64,000 nt of DNA from the NCBI GenBank assembly GCA_021323675.1, contig JAJPKP010000064.1, positions 1-64,000 of the forward strand, written 5' to 3'. The position numbers and the translations under genes are program-made. This DNA is from Pseudomonadota bacterium (GTDB lineage: Bacteria > Desulfobacterota > Binatia > Binatales > Binataceae). Position 1 is the stretch's first letter; the number at the start of each line of letters is the position of its first letter. Positions 45,004 through 54,550 of this stretch are shown piece after piece. Under the pieces are notes generated by a model. That model was not told the origin of the DNA. It saw only the letters and a list, made by a program, of their open reading frames with translations, and did not search any database.

Positions 45004-46149
45004 ATGCCAAAGATCTGCCTGCGCCGGATGGCGGTGCTGACGCTAGCGATTGGCGCCCTCATGGCAGCCGCGTGTCATCGCGAGGTCGCGGTGCCGCCGC
45101 TCCCCGATCGCCCGGTGACGCTGAAAGACCAGTTCTTCGATGTATGGCCGACCGGCCCCGACCGGGCCTTTATCGTGGGCACGCGCGGCAAGGTGCTGCT
45201 GACCGAGGACGCAGGGCGGCATTTCAAGCCGATCGACATCGGGACCGACGTCGCCATCTACGCAATCCAGATGGTCGACGATCAGAACGGTTACCTCGCC
45301 GGGCAGGATGGCGTGGTGATGCGCACGCGCGACGGCGGCAAAACCTGGGAGCGCCTGAATTCCCGCACGCATCTGCATATCTTCGCCCTGTCGTTTCCCG
45401 ATCGCCTTCATGGCTTTCTGGTCGGCGATCGCGCCCTGGTGCTCAGCACCAGTGACGGCGGCGAGAGCTTCTTCAAGCGCAGGCTCGAGCGATTGTTTCC
45501 GCCCGAACTTCAGGACTATGCGCTGCCTTACGAGGAGCCGACCTACTACGGAGTCTCGTTCGTGGATCCGTCGCACGGATGGGTGGTCGGAGATTTGGGG
45601 CGAATATGGGCGACTTCCAACGGCGGCAAAACCTGGCAGGAGCAGCAGAACAGCCTGATGCCGCAATGGAAGTTCGAGCTCGGGCCGAACGGCGATCCGC
45701 GCTTTGCGGATTTCAACCTGCCTCCCTTGTTCGGAGTTTCATTTCGCGACCAGCTTCACGGCGCGGCGTGCGGAGTGCAGGGATGGATCATTCAGACGGA
45801 CGATGGCGGCAAGACCTGGCGCTTTGTCCATCAGGCGGACAGACCGGATGGTCCCCCGGATGATTTGGTTCCGGGCGCTCTGCGGCTGGATCTGCCGGCG
45901 CGCGATCCGCTTTTTTCCGTCGACCTGTACGGCAAAGACCAGGGAATGGCTACCGGATTGACGGGTATCGCTTTGCGCCTGCAGAACAACGGCGCCTGGG
46001 GACCGCTGCCGGGCTTTCCGTCGATGCCGCTTCCGTTGACGCAGGTGCGGTTCTTCGACGACACGCATGGATGGATCGTAGGGTACGGAGTGATTCTCTA
46101 CACCGACGACGGAGGCAAGACCTGGCGCTTCTGCACGGGGCAGGGCTAG
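45004..46149 (+). CDS. YCF48-like beta-propeller lipoprotein
   Basis: 381 residues from the ATG at 45004; an upstream ATG at 44944 precedes a poorer signal. Lipobox MAAAC. At least five repeats of the form (D/N)GGKTW (DGGKTWERL, NGGKTWQEQ, DGGKTWRFV and others), each with a preceding GWVVG or GYLAG strand, make a BNR/YCF48-type propeller. It stands 24 bp before the RND pump. Pairs like this are seen with MMPL transporters in lipid or hydrocarbon gene clusters, so it may be the pump's periplasmic partner. Confidence 0.78.
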   Translation: MPKICLRRMAVLTLAIGALMAAACHREVAVPPLPDRPVTLKDQFFDVWPTGPDRAFIVGTRGKVLLTEDAGRHFKPIDIGTDVAIYAIQMVDDQNGYLAGQDGVVMRTRDGGKTWERLNSRTHLHIFALSFPDRLHGFLVGDRALVLSTSDGGESFFKRRLERLFPPELQDYALPYEEPTYYGVSFVDPSHGWVVGDLGRIWATSNGGKTWQEQQNSLMPQWKFELGPNGDPRFADFNLPPLFGVSFRDQLHGAACGVQGWIIQTDDGGKTWRFVHQADRPDGPPDDLVPGALRLDLPARDPLFSVDLYGKDQGMATGLTGIALRLQNNGAWGPLPGFPSMPLPLTQVRFFDDTHGWIVGYGVILYTDDGGKTWRFCTGQG

Positions 46150-46173
46150 GGGGGATTCTGACCGGAGATCGCG

Positions 46174-48567
46174 ATGATCTGGTATCGATTCGGAGAATGG
46201 ATAATCGAGCGCCGCTTCCGGGTGCTGCTGGTGCTGGGGGCGCTCACGCTGTTTTTCGGCTTTTTCGCCGCGCAGACGGAGCTGGTGACGAGTTTCGGCG
46301 ATTTGCTCCCGCAGAACCATCCCTTCATCAAGATTGCGCACAAGTACGAAAGCTTTTTCGGCGGCACCAACAACGTCGTGATAATGGTCGAAGCGCGGCA
46401 CGGTACGATCTACACGCCGCAGATCATCGCCAAGGTCGCGAAGATGACGCGCGACCTCGACCTCGTTTACGGCATCCAGCACGGATCCGTGCGGTCGCTG
46501 ACCAATGCCGCATTTTTCCGCCCGCTTCCCGGCGGCGTCATCCTAAGCGCTCCGATCCTGCCCGAGGGCAAGGTCCCGACCACTCAGAAGGAACTCGAAG
46601 AGCTCCGCAGCAACGTTCACAAGAACCCTGGCGTCGTATACGGAACGTACGTCTCTCTGGATGACAAGGCGGCGCGAATTCAGGGGAGTTTCCTCGAATC
46701 GCGACTCGACTACCGCCGCATCTTCAACGAAACCTACAAGCTGGTTGTCGATCCGGAAAAGGATTCAACGGTCCACATCTACGTAAGCGGGCAGCCGATT
46801 CTGTACGGCTGGGTTTATAACTACACCCCGCAGATCTTCAAAATTTTTCTGGCGACCGTAGTCGCCCTGTGGGTGCTGCTCTACCTCTATTTCCACGACT
46901 GGCGCGGCGCGCTCAGGCCGACCATCTCCGGCGTGATCTGCGCGATCTGGGGACTCGGGTTTATTCGTCTGATTGGCTTCGCGCTGGATCCGCTGGTGCT
47001 GGTTATTCCCTTCCTTATAACCGCGCGTGCGGTGAGCCATTCGGTGCAGATGCACGATCGGTATTACGAGGAATATTACCGGCTGCGCGACAAGACCAAG
47101 GCGATCCTCTCGGCTTTTTCGGAGCTGTTCGTGCCGTCGCTGTCGGGCATCCTGACCGACGCATTCGGCGTGCTGGTGATCCTGCTGGTCCCGGTCCTGT
47201 TCCTGCAGCGCCTTGCGATCACCGCGTCGTTCTGGATCGCCGCGATTATCGTAAGCGAGCTGCTGCTCAACCCGATCGTTTACTACTACCTGGAACCGCC
47301 GCACATCGAGGTTATCGAGCGCCGCGAGCGCGGGTTTTTCAAGCGGATGCTGGAGTCGATCGCGCGGCCGATGCTGTTGCCGTCGGGACGAATCGTAACC
47401 ATGCTCGCGACGGTCGCGGCAATCGCGCTGTGCGCGTTCTTCTGGACCGGGCTGAAGGTCGGTGACCCGACTTCCGACACGCCGCTTCTCTGGCCGGATT
47501 CGGCCTACAATCGCGCCACCGCGCAGATTCAGAAAGAGTTCGGCGGAATCGAGCCGTTCGTGGTGGTGGCGGAACTCAATGGGCGCGGGGTGCTCGACGA
47601 TCCCAAGCTCTATCACGTGATGGATTCCTACCAGCGTTACATCGAAGGCGATCCCGCCGTCGGCAGCACCTATTCGCTGGCGGATCAGCTCGCCAACAGC
47701 GGCGCCGCCCTGCAGAATTTTCAGCTCAAATGGAACGTTTTGCCGACGACCAGGCGCGCGACCGGGCAGCTTCTCGGGCAGTTTCTCGCCGGCTCTTCGC
47801 CGCTTTCGACCGCTTTCATCCTGACCCCGCGCCGCGACGCGACCCAGGTGACGGTGGACCTGAAAAATCGGGAGGGCGAGAACGTCCAGCGCATCGTTGC
47901 GCGCACCGAGAAGTTCTTCGGCAACCCGAAGAACAAGGTTCCCGGCGTCGAATTCAAGCTGGCGGCGGGAATCATCGGCCAATTGGCGGCCGCCAACCAG
48001 GAGATTATCGACAACGACCTGCGGCTTAACATCCTCGCCTTCGCGACCATCTACATAATCGTGCTCGTGACCTACCGATCGTTCATGGCGGGTCTCTATC
48101 TGTTGTTTCCGCTCGCGCTCGCCAACGCCGCCATCAACGCGTACATGGGCGCCCATGACATCGGGATCAACATCAATACCCTTCCGGTGGTCACGGTCGG
48201 GGTCGGCTTTGGAATCGACTACGCGATTTACATCGTAAGCCGCATCATCGAGGAACTCGCCCTGGGCCGCGATATCGCCGACGCGACCTATCATGCGCTG
48301 GTTACTTCGGGGAAGGCGGTCGCATTTACCGCGCTCACCCTGGTTGCTTCGGTGCTGTTCTGGTACTGGTCGGCGATCCGGTTCGACGCGGAGATGGGTT
48401 TGCTGCTGGCGGTCTGGATGTTTGTATCGATGCTCGGAGCGATGACGATACTGCCGGTGCTGATCGTGATGTTCAATCCGAAGTTCATCCATCGCGAAAA
48501 AGACCGGGTCATAGCGTCGCGCCGCCCCGACCTCGCCCAGCGCAGCGTCGCCGCCGCATCCGCGTAA
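46174..48567 (+). CDS. RND/MMPL-family exporter
   Basis: 797 residues: one helix, a large periplasmic loop (about 35-215), five more helices, then the same topology repeated. VVTVGVGFGIDYAIYIVSRI in the second half is the MMPL/HpnN proton-relay helix with its Asp. It lacks adaptor and outer-membrane channel genes nearby, which fits lipid-type MMPL pumps. It is probably fed by or coupled to the propeller lipoprotein upstream. Substrate unknown, likely a hydrophobic lipid or sterol-like compound. Confidence 0.85.
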   Translation: MIWYRFGEWIIERRFRVLLVLGALTLFFGFFAAQTELVTSFGDLLPQNHPFIKIAHKYESFFGGTNNVVIMVEARHGTIYTPQIIAKVAKMTRDLDLVYGIQHGSVRSLTNAAFFRPLPGGVILSAPILPEGKVPTTQKELEELRSNVHKNPGVVYGTYVSLDDKAARIQGSFLESRLDYRRIFNETYKLVVDPEKDSTVHIYVSGQPILYGWVYNYTPQIFKIFLATVVALWVLLYLYFHDWRGALRPTISGVICAIWGLGFIRLIGFALDPLVLVIPFLITARAVSHSVQMHDRYYEEYYRLRDKTKAILSAFSELFVPSLSGILTDAFGVLVILLVPVLFLQRLAITASFWIAAIIVSELLLNPIVYYYLEPPHIEVIERRERGFFKRMLESIARPMLLPSGRIVTMLATVAAIALCAFFWTGLKVGDPTSDTPLLWPDSAYNRATAQIQKEFGGIEPFVVVAELNGRGVLDDPKLYHVMDSYQRYIEGDPAVGSTYSLADQLANSGAALQNFQLKWNVLPTTRRATGQLLGQFLAGSSPLSTAFILTPRRDATQVTVDLKNREGENVQRIVARTEKFFGNPKNKVPGVEFKLAAGIIGQLAAANQEIIDNDLRLNILAFATIYIIVLVTYRSFMAGLYLLFPLALANAAINAYMGAHDIGININTLPVVTVGVGFGIDYAIYIVSRIIEELALGRDIADATYHALVTSGKAVAFTALTLVASVLFWYWSAIRFDAEMGLLLAVWMFVSMLGAMTILPVLIVMFNPKFIHREKDRVIASRRPDLAQRSVAAASA

Positions 48568-48679
48568 ATCGGTGCCGGCGGGGAGTCTCGGGCTGGCGCT
48601 CGAAGAAGGAACTGGAGCCGCGGGGCTCGCCCGCCCGAGCGGGTTCGCGATACAAATATAAAAGCCAGCTTGGCGGGCT

Positions 48680-49072
48680 ATGAAACTCCAGCGGCTTGAT
48701 CACTTCGGACTCGAGGTTGCGGACCTGAAGCGCGCCGAACGCTTTTATGTCGATGTGCTTGGACTTCGGGTGGTTGCCCGGATGGGAGATCAGGTCCTGC
48801 TCGACTGTGGCGGGCAGAATCTTGCGCTGTTCGAGGTCGCGCGATCTCCCCTGACGGAGGCGCAACGAAGCGCGCGAATTCGCAATCCTCTCGGCAAAGG
48901 CCATCACGCCTTTCTCGTCAGCGCGGACGATTTTTCCGCCGCGCGCGAGCGCCTCACCCGCGCCGGCGTCGAGACCGCCAATCCCATCGATTGGGGAGAC
49001 CACGACTGTCTGTACTTCCTTGACCTCGATGGTAACCTGCTTGAGGTCGTGTCGTATCGCGACCACCAGTGA
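48680..49072 (+). CDS. VOC-superfamily (glyoxalase/dioxygenase-like) protein
   Basis: 130 residues, one VOC domain made of two beta-alpha-beta-beta-beta units: LQRLDHFGLEVADLKRAERFY, LGLRVVARMG, then HHAFLVSADDFSAARERL and YFLDLDGNLLEVV. His7 (LDHFG), a His in HHAFLV and the Glu of LLEVV could bind the metal. Activity unspecified: glyoxalase, dioxygenase or drug binding. It ends 16 bp before the ABC ATPase. Confidence 0.85.
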   Translation: MKLQRLDHFGLEVADLKRAERFYVDVLGLRVVARMGDQVLLDCGGQNLALFEVARSPLTEAQRSARIRNPLGKGHHAFLVSADDFSAARERLTRAGVETANPIDWGDHDCLYFLDLDGNLLEVVSYRDHQ

Positions 49073-49088
49073 CGCCGGCCTTTTTCGA

Positions 49089-50033
49089 ATGATTCCGCAA
49101 ATCGAGGCGCATGAGCTTCGCAAGGCTTACGGCGGGCGCATCGCGCTCGATGGCGTCTCGATCCAGGTCTGCGCGGGCGAGGTGGTTGGATTGCTGGGTC
49201 CCAACGGCGCCGGCAAAACCACCACGCTTTCAATTCTGTCCGGCGTTATCAGTCCCGACTCGGGCGAGGTGAGGATCGGCGGGATGGCGATGAACGGAGC
49301 TTCAGCCCACGCACGGCGCAAGCTGGGACTGGTTCCGCAATCGATCGCGCTCTACCCGACGCTCACTGCGCGCGAAAATCTTCTGTTCTTCGGAAGGATG
49401 CAGGGTCTCGGCGGCGATGCTGCGGCGAAGCGCGCCGAAGCGCTGCTTGATGAAGTTGGCCTCTCGGACCGGGCGGAGGATCCCGTCGGGCGGTTTTCCG
49501 GCGGCATGAAGCGGCGGCTCAATCTCGCCTGCGGCATGATGCATCAGCCGTGCGCCCTGCTGCTGGATGAGCCGACGGTCGGCGTGGACCCGCAATCGCG
49601 CGGCAGGATTTTTTCGATCGTCGAGAATGCGCGCGAGCGGGGCGATGCGATCCTGTACAGCACCCACTACATGGAAGAGGTTGAACGGCTTGCCAGCCGG
49701 GTCGTGCTGATCGACCGGGGCCGGGTGGTCGCGGAGGGCACCAGCGCCGAACTCATCGCGCGCGCCGGAGCGGAACCACGCATCGAGTTGATAACCGCGA
49801 ATCCACTCCCGCTGGGATGGGCGCACGGTGTCGAGGGAGTACGCGAACTCGGGCGCAATGGCGACAGTGGATCCAGGGTCTCGCTTGCCCTGGGCACGAT
49901 CGATCGAGCCCCGGAAATACTGCGGATGGCGGAAAGAGACGGCGGGCAGGTTATCGAGTTCCACCTGCATCGCCCCAATCTCCAGGACGCGTTCCTTGCC
50001 CTGACCGGGCGCGCACTTCGCGACACTCCCTGA
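49089..50033 (+). CDS. ABC transporter ATP-binding protein (ABC-2 type)
   Basis: 314 residues from the ATG at 49089; the frame is open into the VOC gene. Walker A GPNGAGKTT, signature FSGGMKRR, Walker B LLLDEPTVGVD and the His-loop STHYMEE are intact. A ~90-residue C-terminal extension is typical of CcmA/DrrA-type export ATPases. Its permease is not adjacent; the ABC-2 permease at 52810 is the nearest candidate. Confidence 0.92.
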   Translation: MIPQIEAHELRKAYGGRIALDGVSIQVCAGEVVGLLGPNGAGKTTTLSILSGVISPDSGEVRIGGMAMNGASAHARRKLGLVPQSIALYPTLTARENLLFFGRMQGLGGDAAAKRAEALLDEVGLSDRAEDPVGRFSGGMKRRLNLACGMMHQPCALLLDEPTVGVDPQSRGRIFSIVENARERGDAILYSTHYMEEVERLASRVVLIDRGRVVAEGTSAELIARAGAEPRIELITANPLPLGWAHGVEGVRELGRNGDSGSRVSLALGTIDRAPEILRMAERDGGQVIEFHLHRPNLQDAFLALTGRALRDTP

Positions 50034-50177
50034 CCGGTGCTCCGCGGCCAATCCGGGAATACGGCTCGCCAGCGGACGCTAAATACCGTCCGGCCGGCGC
50101 AGGATGCATTTCTTTGCCGGCCGAGAAACTTCCTGCTTGCGAAGGCTTGGGCGAGATGGGAAACGATAATCAGGAGT

Positions 50178-50540
50178 ATGGCGCGAATTCTGATCGTGGA
50201 CGATGACTCCAACGCCGGAGAGGCGATGTCGGAGTTCCTGGCGCACGAGGGCTTCGAGGTCTCGGTTGCCGGCGACGGCGAGAGCGCGCTCGCGAGCCTG
50301 CGCCGCGCGGAAGCGCTCCCCTCGGTAATTCTCCTCGATCTGACGATGCCGGTGATGAACGGATGGCAATTTCGCCAGGAACAGCTCGCCGATCCTCGCC
50401 TGGCTTCCGTTCCCGTGATCGTCCTGACGGCGGCCGCCGCGAGCGATGCCAGCGTCGCGCGTCTGCGCCCGGCGGGCTTTCTTCGCAAGCCGGTGATGCT
50501 CGAAGCGCTGCTGGCTCTTATCGAAAAGGTCTGCGGCTGA
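50178..50540 (+). CDS. single-domain response regulator (CheY-like)
   Basis: 120 residues from the ATG at 50178 with CAGGAGT just before it. ILIVDDD gives the acidic pocket, Asp54 (ILLDLTMPVMNGW) is the phosphoacceptor, LTAAA the Thr switch and LRKPV the Lys. There is no output domain and no kinase nearby, so it is a stand-alone receiver acting through protein contacts. It lies 144 bp after the ABC ATPase. Confidence 0.92.
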   Translation: MARILIVDDDSNAGEAMSEFLAHEGFEVSVAGDGESALASLRRAEALPSVILLDLTMPVMNGWQFRQEQLADPRLASVPVIVLTAAAASDASVARLRPAGFLRKPVMLEALLALIEKVCG

Positions 50541-50547
50541 GCCCGAT

Positions 50548-52047
50548 TCAGATCGCCCGCGAAGCGGGCGGCTCCGCCTCGTAGATTTCCGGCACGGCCG
50601 GCGATTCCTTTTCATCCGATCCGGCGTCGCCCAGACGCTTCAGGTTGCTCAGATGAACGGATCGGTCGATGTTGTAAAAGAGCAGGACGGCGATCGAGAC
50701 CGCGCCGAAGCCCACGATGATCGGCAGGTAGATGACCGCCAGATGCCGCAGAATCAGCGGATCGACATGGCCCTGGATGGCGCCCTGCGGGAAGTGCACG
50801 ATGGTGAGAATTACTCCCGAAAGAAAAGTCCCGACGCCGGTCACGCACTTCTGTATCAGCCCGTTGGCCGCAAACAGCAGTCCTTCCGACCGCTGGCGCG
50901 TCACTACCGCCACGTCTTCCACCACGTCCGCCATCATCGAGGTGATGATGATGAATCCGGTGAGCGCGATCGTCGCCGTGACCAGGTAGCAGGCGAGAAG
51001 GATGAAGAGCAGAGAGGTGGTGTGGTTCGCGGGCATCAGCCCGACCAGCCGCAGCGCTATCGGTCCGTTGGCCACGATCGTCGAGATCACGAACAGGGAG
51101 ATCATCGAGCGCTTTTTGCCCATCCGGCTGGAAATCGAGGGGGCGAGAACGACGCCGAGGAACGCGGCGAACAGGGCGATTACCGAAAAGTAGGAAATCT
51201 GCGCGGGCGTCAGCTCCCAGTAGTAGTTGCTCATGTAGAGATCGAGCGCGCCGCTGATTCCCATCGAGATTGCGCCAAAGATGCCCGAGACCATCAGCGC
51301 GAGAAATGAGCGATTGGACAGGGTCTTGACGACCTCGCCAAACTTTTCCTTCCAGCTCTGCGGGATTCTGGGCTCATGAACGAGGCCGGCGATGAAGCGA
51401 TGAGTGCCCAGGCACGAAATCAGGATCGAAAGGAACATCACCACGCCGCCGACCAGCCCGTAATGGCTGTATCCGGCGCGGTTCAGCACGCCGAGCGGAT
51501 GGGTCGCGTCCTTGCGCAGAAACACCTGGAACGCCAGCACGCCCATCGCCGCGCCGCCCAGAGTGCCGAAGAAAAACCGCCAGCTCATCAGGCTGGTGCG
51601 CTGGTCGTAGTCCAGGGTGAGCTCCGGCGCCAGCGCCTGACTGGGAATTTCGTAGAGACTCAGCAGAACCCGCACGGTGACCAGCAGCGCGACCAGGTAA
51701 ATAAAGATGCCGCGATTGGTCCATCCGTGCGGCGGGTTCCATAAGAAAAAGAACGCGAATGCGATCGGGAGTGCGGATGCGTACATGAACGGATGGCGCC
51801 GGCCCCATCGCGACCGCGTATGATCCGACCATTCGCCGATCAGCGGATCGCAGATCGCGTCGAAGATCAGCGTTACCATCATCGCGGCCCCTACCCACGC
51901 GGCGGGAATCCCGACCACCTGGTTGTAGAACAGAAGCAGCAGCGAGCTCAGCGCGGTCAGATGAACGCCGAAAGCTGCCGACCCGACACCGTACAGGATA
52001 TTGGTGCGCGCCGTCAGGATGGGCCGGGTCGAAGGGCGTTCGTTCAT
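50548..52047 (-). CDS. GPH-family MFS sugar:cation symporter
   Basis: 499 residues, about twelve membrane helices. FDAICDPLIGEWSDHTRSRWGRRHPFMYAS is the GPH (MelB-like) loop motif with the cation-binding Asp residues. It would import a sugar, glycoside or glucuronide with Na+ or H+. The C-terminal ~30 residues are an acidic tail. The next gene upstream is TetR, read in the same direction, 18 bp before it, which likely controls it. Confidence 0.88.
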   Translation of the reverse strand: MNERPSTRPILTARTNILYGVGSAAFGVHLTALSSLLLLFYNQVVGIPAAWVGAAMMVTLIFDAICDPLIGEWSDHTRSRWGRRHPFMYASALPIAFAFFFLWNPPHGWTNRGIFIYLVALLVTVRVLLSLYEIPSQALAPELTLDYDQRTSLMSWRFFFGTLGGAAMGVLAFQVFLRKDATHPLGVLNRAGYSHYGLVGGVVMFLSILISCLGTHRFIAGLVHEPRIPQSWKEKFGEVVKTLSNRSFLALMVSGIFGAISMGISGALDLYMSNYYWELTPAQISYFSVIALFAAFLGVVLAPSISSRMGKKRSMISLFVISTIVANGPIALRLVGLMPANHTTSLLFILLACYLVTATIALTGFIIITSMMADVVEDVAVVTRQRSEGLLFAANGLIQKCVTGVGTFLSGVILTIVHFPQGAIQGHVDPLILRHLAVIYLPIIVGFGAVSIAVLLFYNIDRSVHLSNLKRLGDAGSDEKESPAVPEIYEAEPPASRAI

Positions 52048-52065
52048 AAGCAGATGCTCCGGAAA

Positions 52066-52683
52066 TCAGGCGCGCGTGGCCAGATCGAAAATCTCGGCGA
52101 GTTCGGCCCCGTACGCATCCAGATCGAGGTTTGGATTTGCCACTATCTGCGGCGCGACTCCGTCGATCGCCTGCCGGATGCTTACCGCCATCACGCGCGT
52201 CGAGAACCGCCGAAACTCTCCCGTGCGCTGCCCGCGACGCAGAATCTGCTCCAGTTCCATCAAGCCCGACTCGTATTCCTTCGCATCGATGAGCGGCTTG
52301 CCGTCGAAGCGGCGCTCATGCGTGAGAATATCGACGAGCACCAGAACGTGCTTGCGATGCGTCGCCATGAAGGCCACGTTGGATTCGATATAGACGCGCA
52401 GCATCCGCGCCGCCGAGCCGCGCTCCGCTTCGATGCGCGGGCGCATGTACGAGTCGAAGGCCGTGAGCACCTCGTGCACGACCTGACGGATCAGTTCGTC
52501 CTTGTCCGCGAAATAGTAGGAAATAACGCCTTTGCTGATTCTGGCGCGGCGGGCGATCTGGGCGAGCGATGCGCGCGGATAGCCGAGCGCCGCGATCGCA
52601 TCGATGGCGCATTCGACGATCTGCGCGCGGCGCGCCGACTCGATAAACGAAGGCGCCTCGCGCTCGCCGGTTTCTGACCGCAT
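52066..52683 (-). CDS. TetR-family regulator (BetI-like)
   Basis: 205 residues from the ATG at 52683; a TTG two codons earlier is in frame. HTH: RRAQIVECAIDAIAALGYPRASLAQIARRARISKGVISYYF, with the KGVISYYF recognition helix typical of BetI-like members. It is co-oriented with the MFS gene and divergent from the ABC permease at 52810. The 126-bp divergent gap probably holds its operator. Ligand unknown. Confidence 0.9.
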   Translation of the reverse strand: MRSETGEREAPSFIESARRAQIVECAIDAIAALGYPRASLAQIARRARISKGVISYYFADKDELIRQVVHEVLTAFDSYMRPRIEAERGSAARMLRVYIESNVAFMATHRKHVLVLVDILTHERRFDGKPLIDAKEYESGLMELEQILRRGQRTGEFRRFSTRVMAVSIRQAIDGVAPQIVANPNLDLDAYGAELAEIFDLATRA

Positions 52684-52809
52684 GGCCAATTTTTAGTCCA
52701 GCCGTTCAATCGCCGTCAAGCCAATGGTTCCCGTCTTTGCCGCCGGTTGCCGCTCGCTCGATCGCGCCGGGCATTTTGTTATGCGGCCCGTTCATGTTAA
52801 TCCCCTTCA

Positions 52810-54522
52810 ATGATTCGCGCCGTTCTGCTCGCGATTGGCAAGGAGTTCCGCCTGTTACGGCGCGATCCCATCGGATTCTTCATGCTCATCGTCGCCCCGA
52901 TCGCGGTTATCGCCGCGGCGGGCTTTTCCTTGTCCAGCCTCTACGGCGGCGGTGCATCTTCGTATGCGATCGCCGTCGCCAATCAGGATGGTGGCAGGCT
53001 TGGACGCGCGATTGTCGATGGACTGGGGCGCGATCGCTCGCTCGTGGTCCTCGATGCCGCCACTCCCGAAGCGGCAAGGGCGATGGTGCGTGAGCAGCGG
53101 CGGGCAATTGTCGCGATCGTGATACCGGCCGGAACGTCAAAAGCGTTCGAGGACGGCCTGTCCCCGCGACTTGTGATTTACAGCGACCCTGTTCGCTACC
53201 TCGAGACGGTGAAGATCGAACTGGCTCTGGCGGAACTGAGCCGCCGGCTGAACATGGCCGCGAATGACGAGGCGCGCCAGCGCTTCCAATCGGCGCAAGC
53301 CCGCCTCAAGAGCGAGATCGACGAGGCCGCGCGCCAGGCCGAACAGGTGCGCGACGCCGCCGAGCGGCTTGCACGAAGCGCGGAGCGGTCACAGGCGGAT
53401 GCGAAGATCCGGATCCGCGGGCAGATCGACGCGGCGATTGCCGACGCGCGTGAGAAGACGATGAAGGCGTTGGGCGAGGCTGTCGCGCAGATGTCGTCTC
53501 AGGCGCGCGCGCAGGCGGCCTCACAGCGGGCGCTTCTCGGCCGGGTTCGCGATTACCTGCAAAGCCTCGAACAAACACGGATTGCGTTCCAGAAATGGTT
53601 CGCCGAGCTTCAGGCCATCGCCGGATCGCGCGCATCCAGCATCCCGCCACCGCCATCCTTTCCGCAACCGCCGACCGATCTAACCTCGATTGGCGCATCC
53701 GAACCCGCCCCGCCCGATTTCGACAGACTTCGCGCGCAACTGGAGAAGTCGATCGCGACGCCCGAGGTCAGCATCGACCTCCCCGCGATGCCCGTCGCGC
53801 ATATCCCCGAAGTTCCGAAGATGGCGCTTGCGCCGGCGGTGTCCGCGACGATTCCCGGCACAATCGGTTTCAGGGAGGAAGACTCGAATGGAGCGGAAGC
53901 CGCGCCGCTTTCGGGCTTCAATGCGTTCGACTTGCAGGTCCCGGGGTTCGCGGTGACCTTTTTGCTGATCGGGATGCTAATGGGAGTATCGCTTGCGCTG
54001 ATCGACGAGCGCGAATGGGGCACGCTCGATCGCTTGCGCGCCGCGGCCGCTCCGCTCGGGGCGACTTTCGCGGGCAAGCTCCTCGCGCGCTTCGCGGTCG
54101 GCTTTGTGCAGATGGCGGTGCTGTTCGCGGCCGGATGGCTCTTCTTTGGAATCTCGCTCGGCCGCTCACCGTGGGCATTGTTCGTGCCCTCCGCATCGAT
54201 CGCTTTTGCCGGCGCGGCGTTCGGTTTGCTGGTGGCTGGAGTAGGCCGCAGCCGCGACGCGGTCCTTCCGGTGGGGGCAATTGTGATCATGACGATGGCG
54301 GCGGTGGGGGGATGCTGGTGGCCGATTGACTTCGAGCCGCATTGGATGCAGACCGCGGCCCTCGCCGTGCCCACTACCTGGGCGATGCGCGCGTTCAACG
54401 ACCTGATGATTCGCCGGCTCTCGGTATCGAGCGCGCTTCTGCCGAGCGCGATCAACCTGGCGTACGGTGTCTTCTACATGATTGTCGGGATAGCCGTCGC
54501 TCGCCGGAGGTTTGCACCGTAG
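52810..54522 (+). CDS. ABC-2 type transporter permease with long periplasmic coiled-coil domain
   Basis: 570 residues. First helix at about 22-45 (FFMLIVAPIAVIAAAGFSLSS). Then a large extracytoplasmic region to about 380: a mixed domain, an Ala/Arg/Glu-rich coiled coil (about 155-240) and a Pro-rich linker. The last ~190 residues carry five helices with the ABC-2 signature (LIDEREWGTLDRLRAA). The big domain recalls YhgE/Pip-like and DrrB-type exporters. It is likely served by the ATPase at 49089. Confidence 0.85.
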   Translation: MIRAVLLAIGKEFRLLRRDPIGFFMLIVAPIAVIAAAGFSLSSLYGGGASSYAIAVANQDGGRLGRAIVDGLGRDRSLVVLDAATPEAARAMVREQRRAIVAIVIPAGTSKAFEDGLSPRLVIYSDPVRYLETVKIELALAELSRRLNMAANDEARQRFQSAQARLKSEIDEAARQAEQVRDAAERLARSAERSQADAKIRIRGQIDAAIADAREKTMKALGEAVAQMSSQARAQAASQRALLGRVRDYLQSLEQTRIAFQKWFAELQAIAGSRASSIPPPPSFPQPPTDLTSIGASEPAPPDFDRLRAQLEKSIATPEVSIDLPAMPVAHIPEVPKMALAPAVSATIPGTIGFREEDSNGAEAAPLSGFNAFDLQVPGFAVTFLLIGMLMGVSLALIDEREWGTLDRLRAAAAPLGATFAGKLLARFAVGFVQMAVLFAAGWLFFGISLGRSPWALFVPSASIAFAGAAFGLLVAGVGRSRDAVLPVGAIVIMTMAAVGGCWWPIDFEPHWMQTAALAVPTTWAMRAFNDLMIRRLSVSSALLPSAINLAYGVFYMIVGIAVARRRFAP

Positions 54523-54550
54523 CGCCCCGCCATGTTGTCCTGAGGCATCG

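Noticed and set aside
46765..48492. A 575-codon minus-strand frame opposite the RND pump
   Set aside because: Charged, low-information translation with no motifs; the RND frame shows clear helices and motifs.
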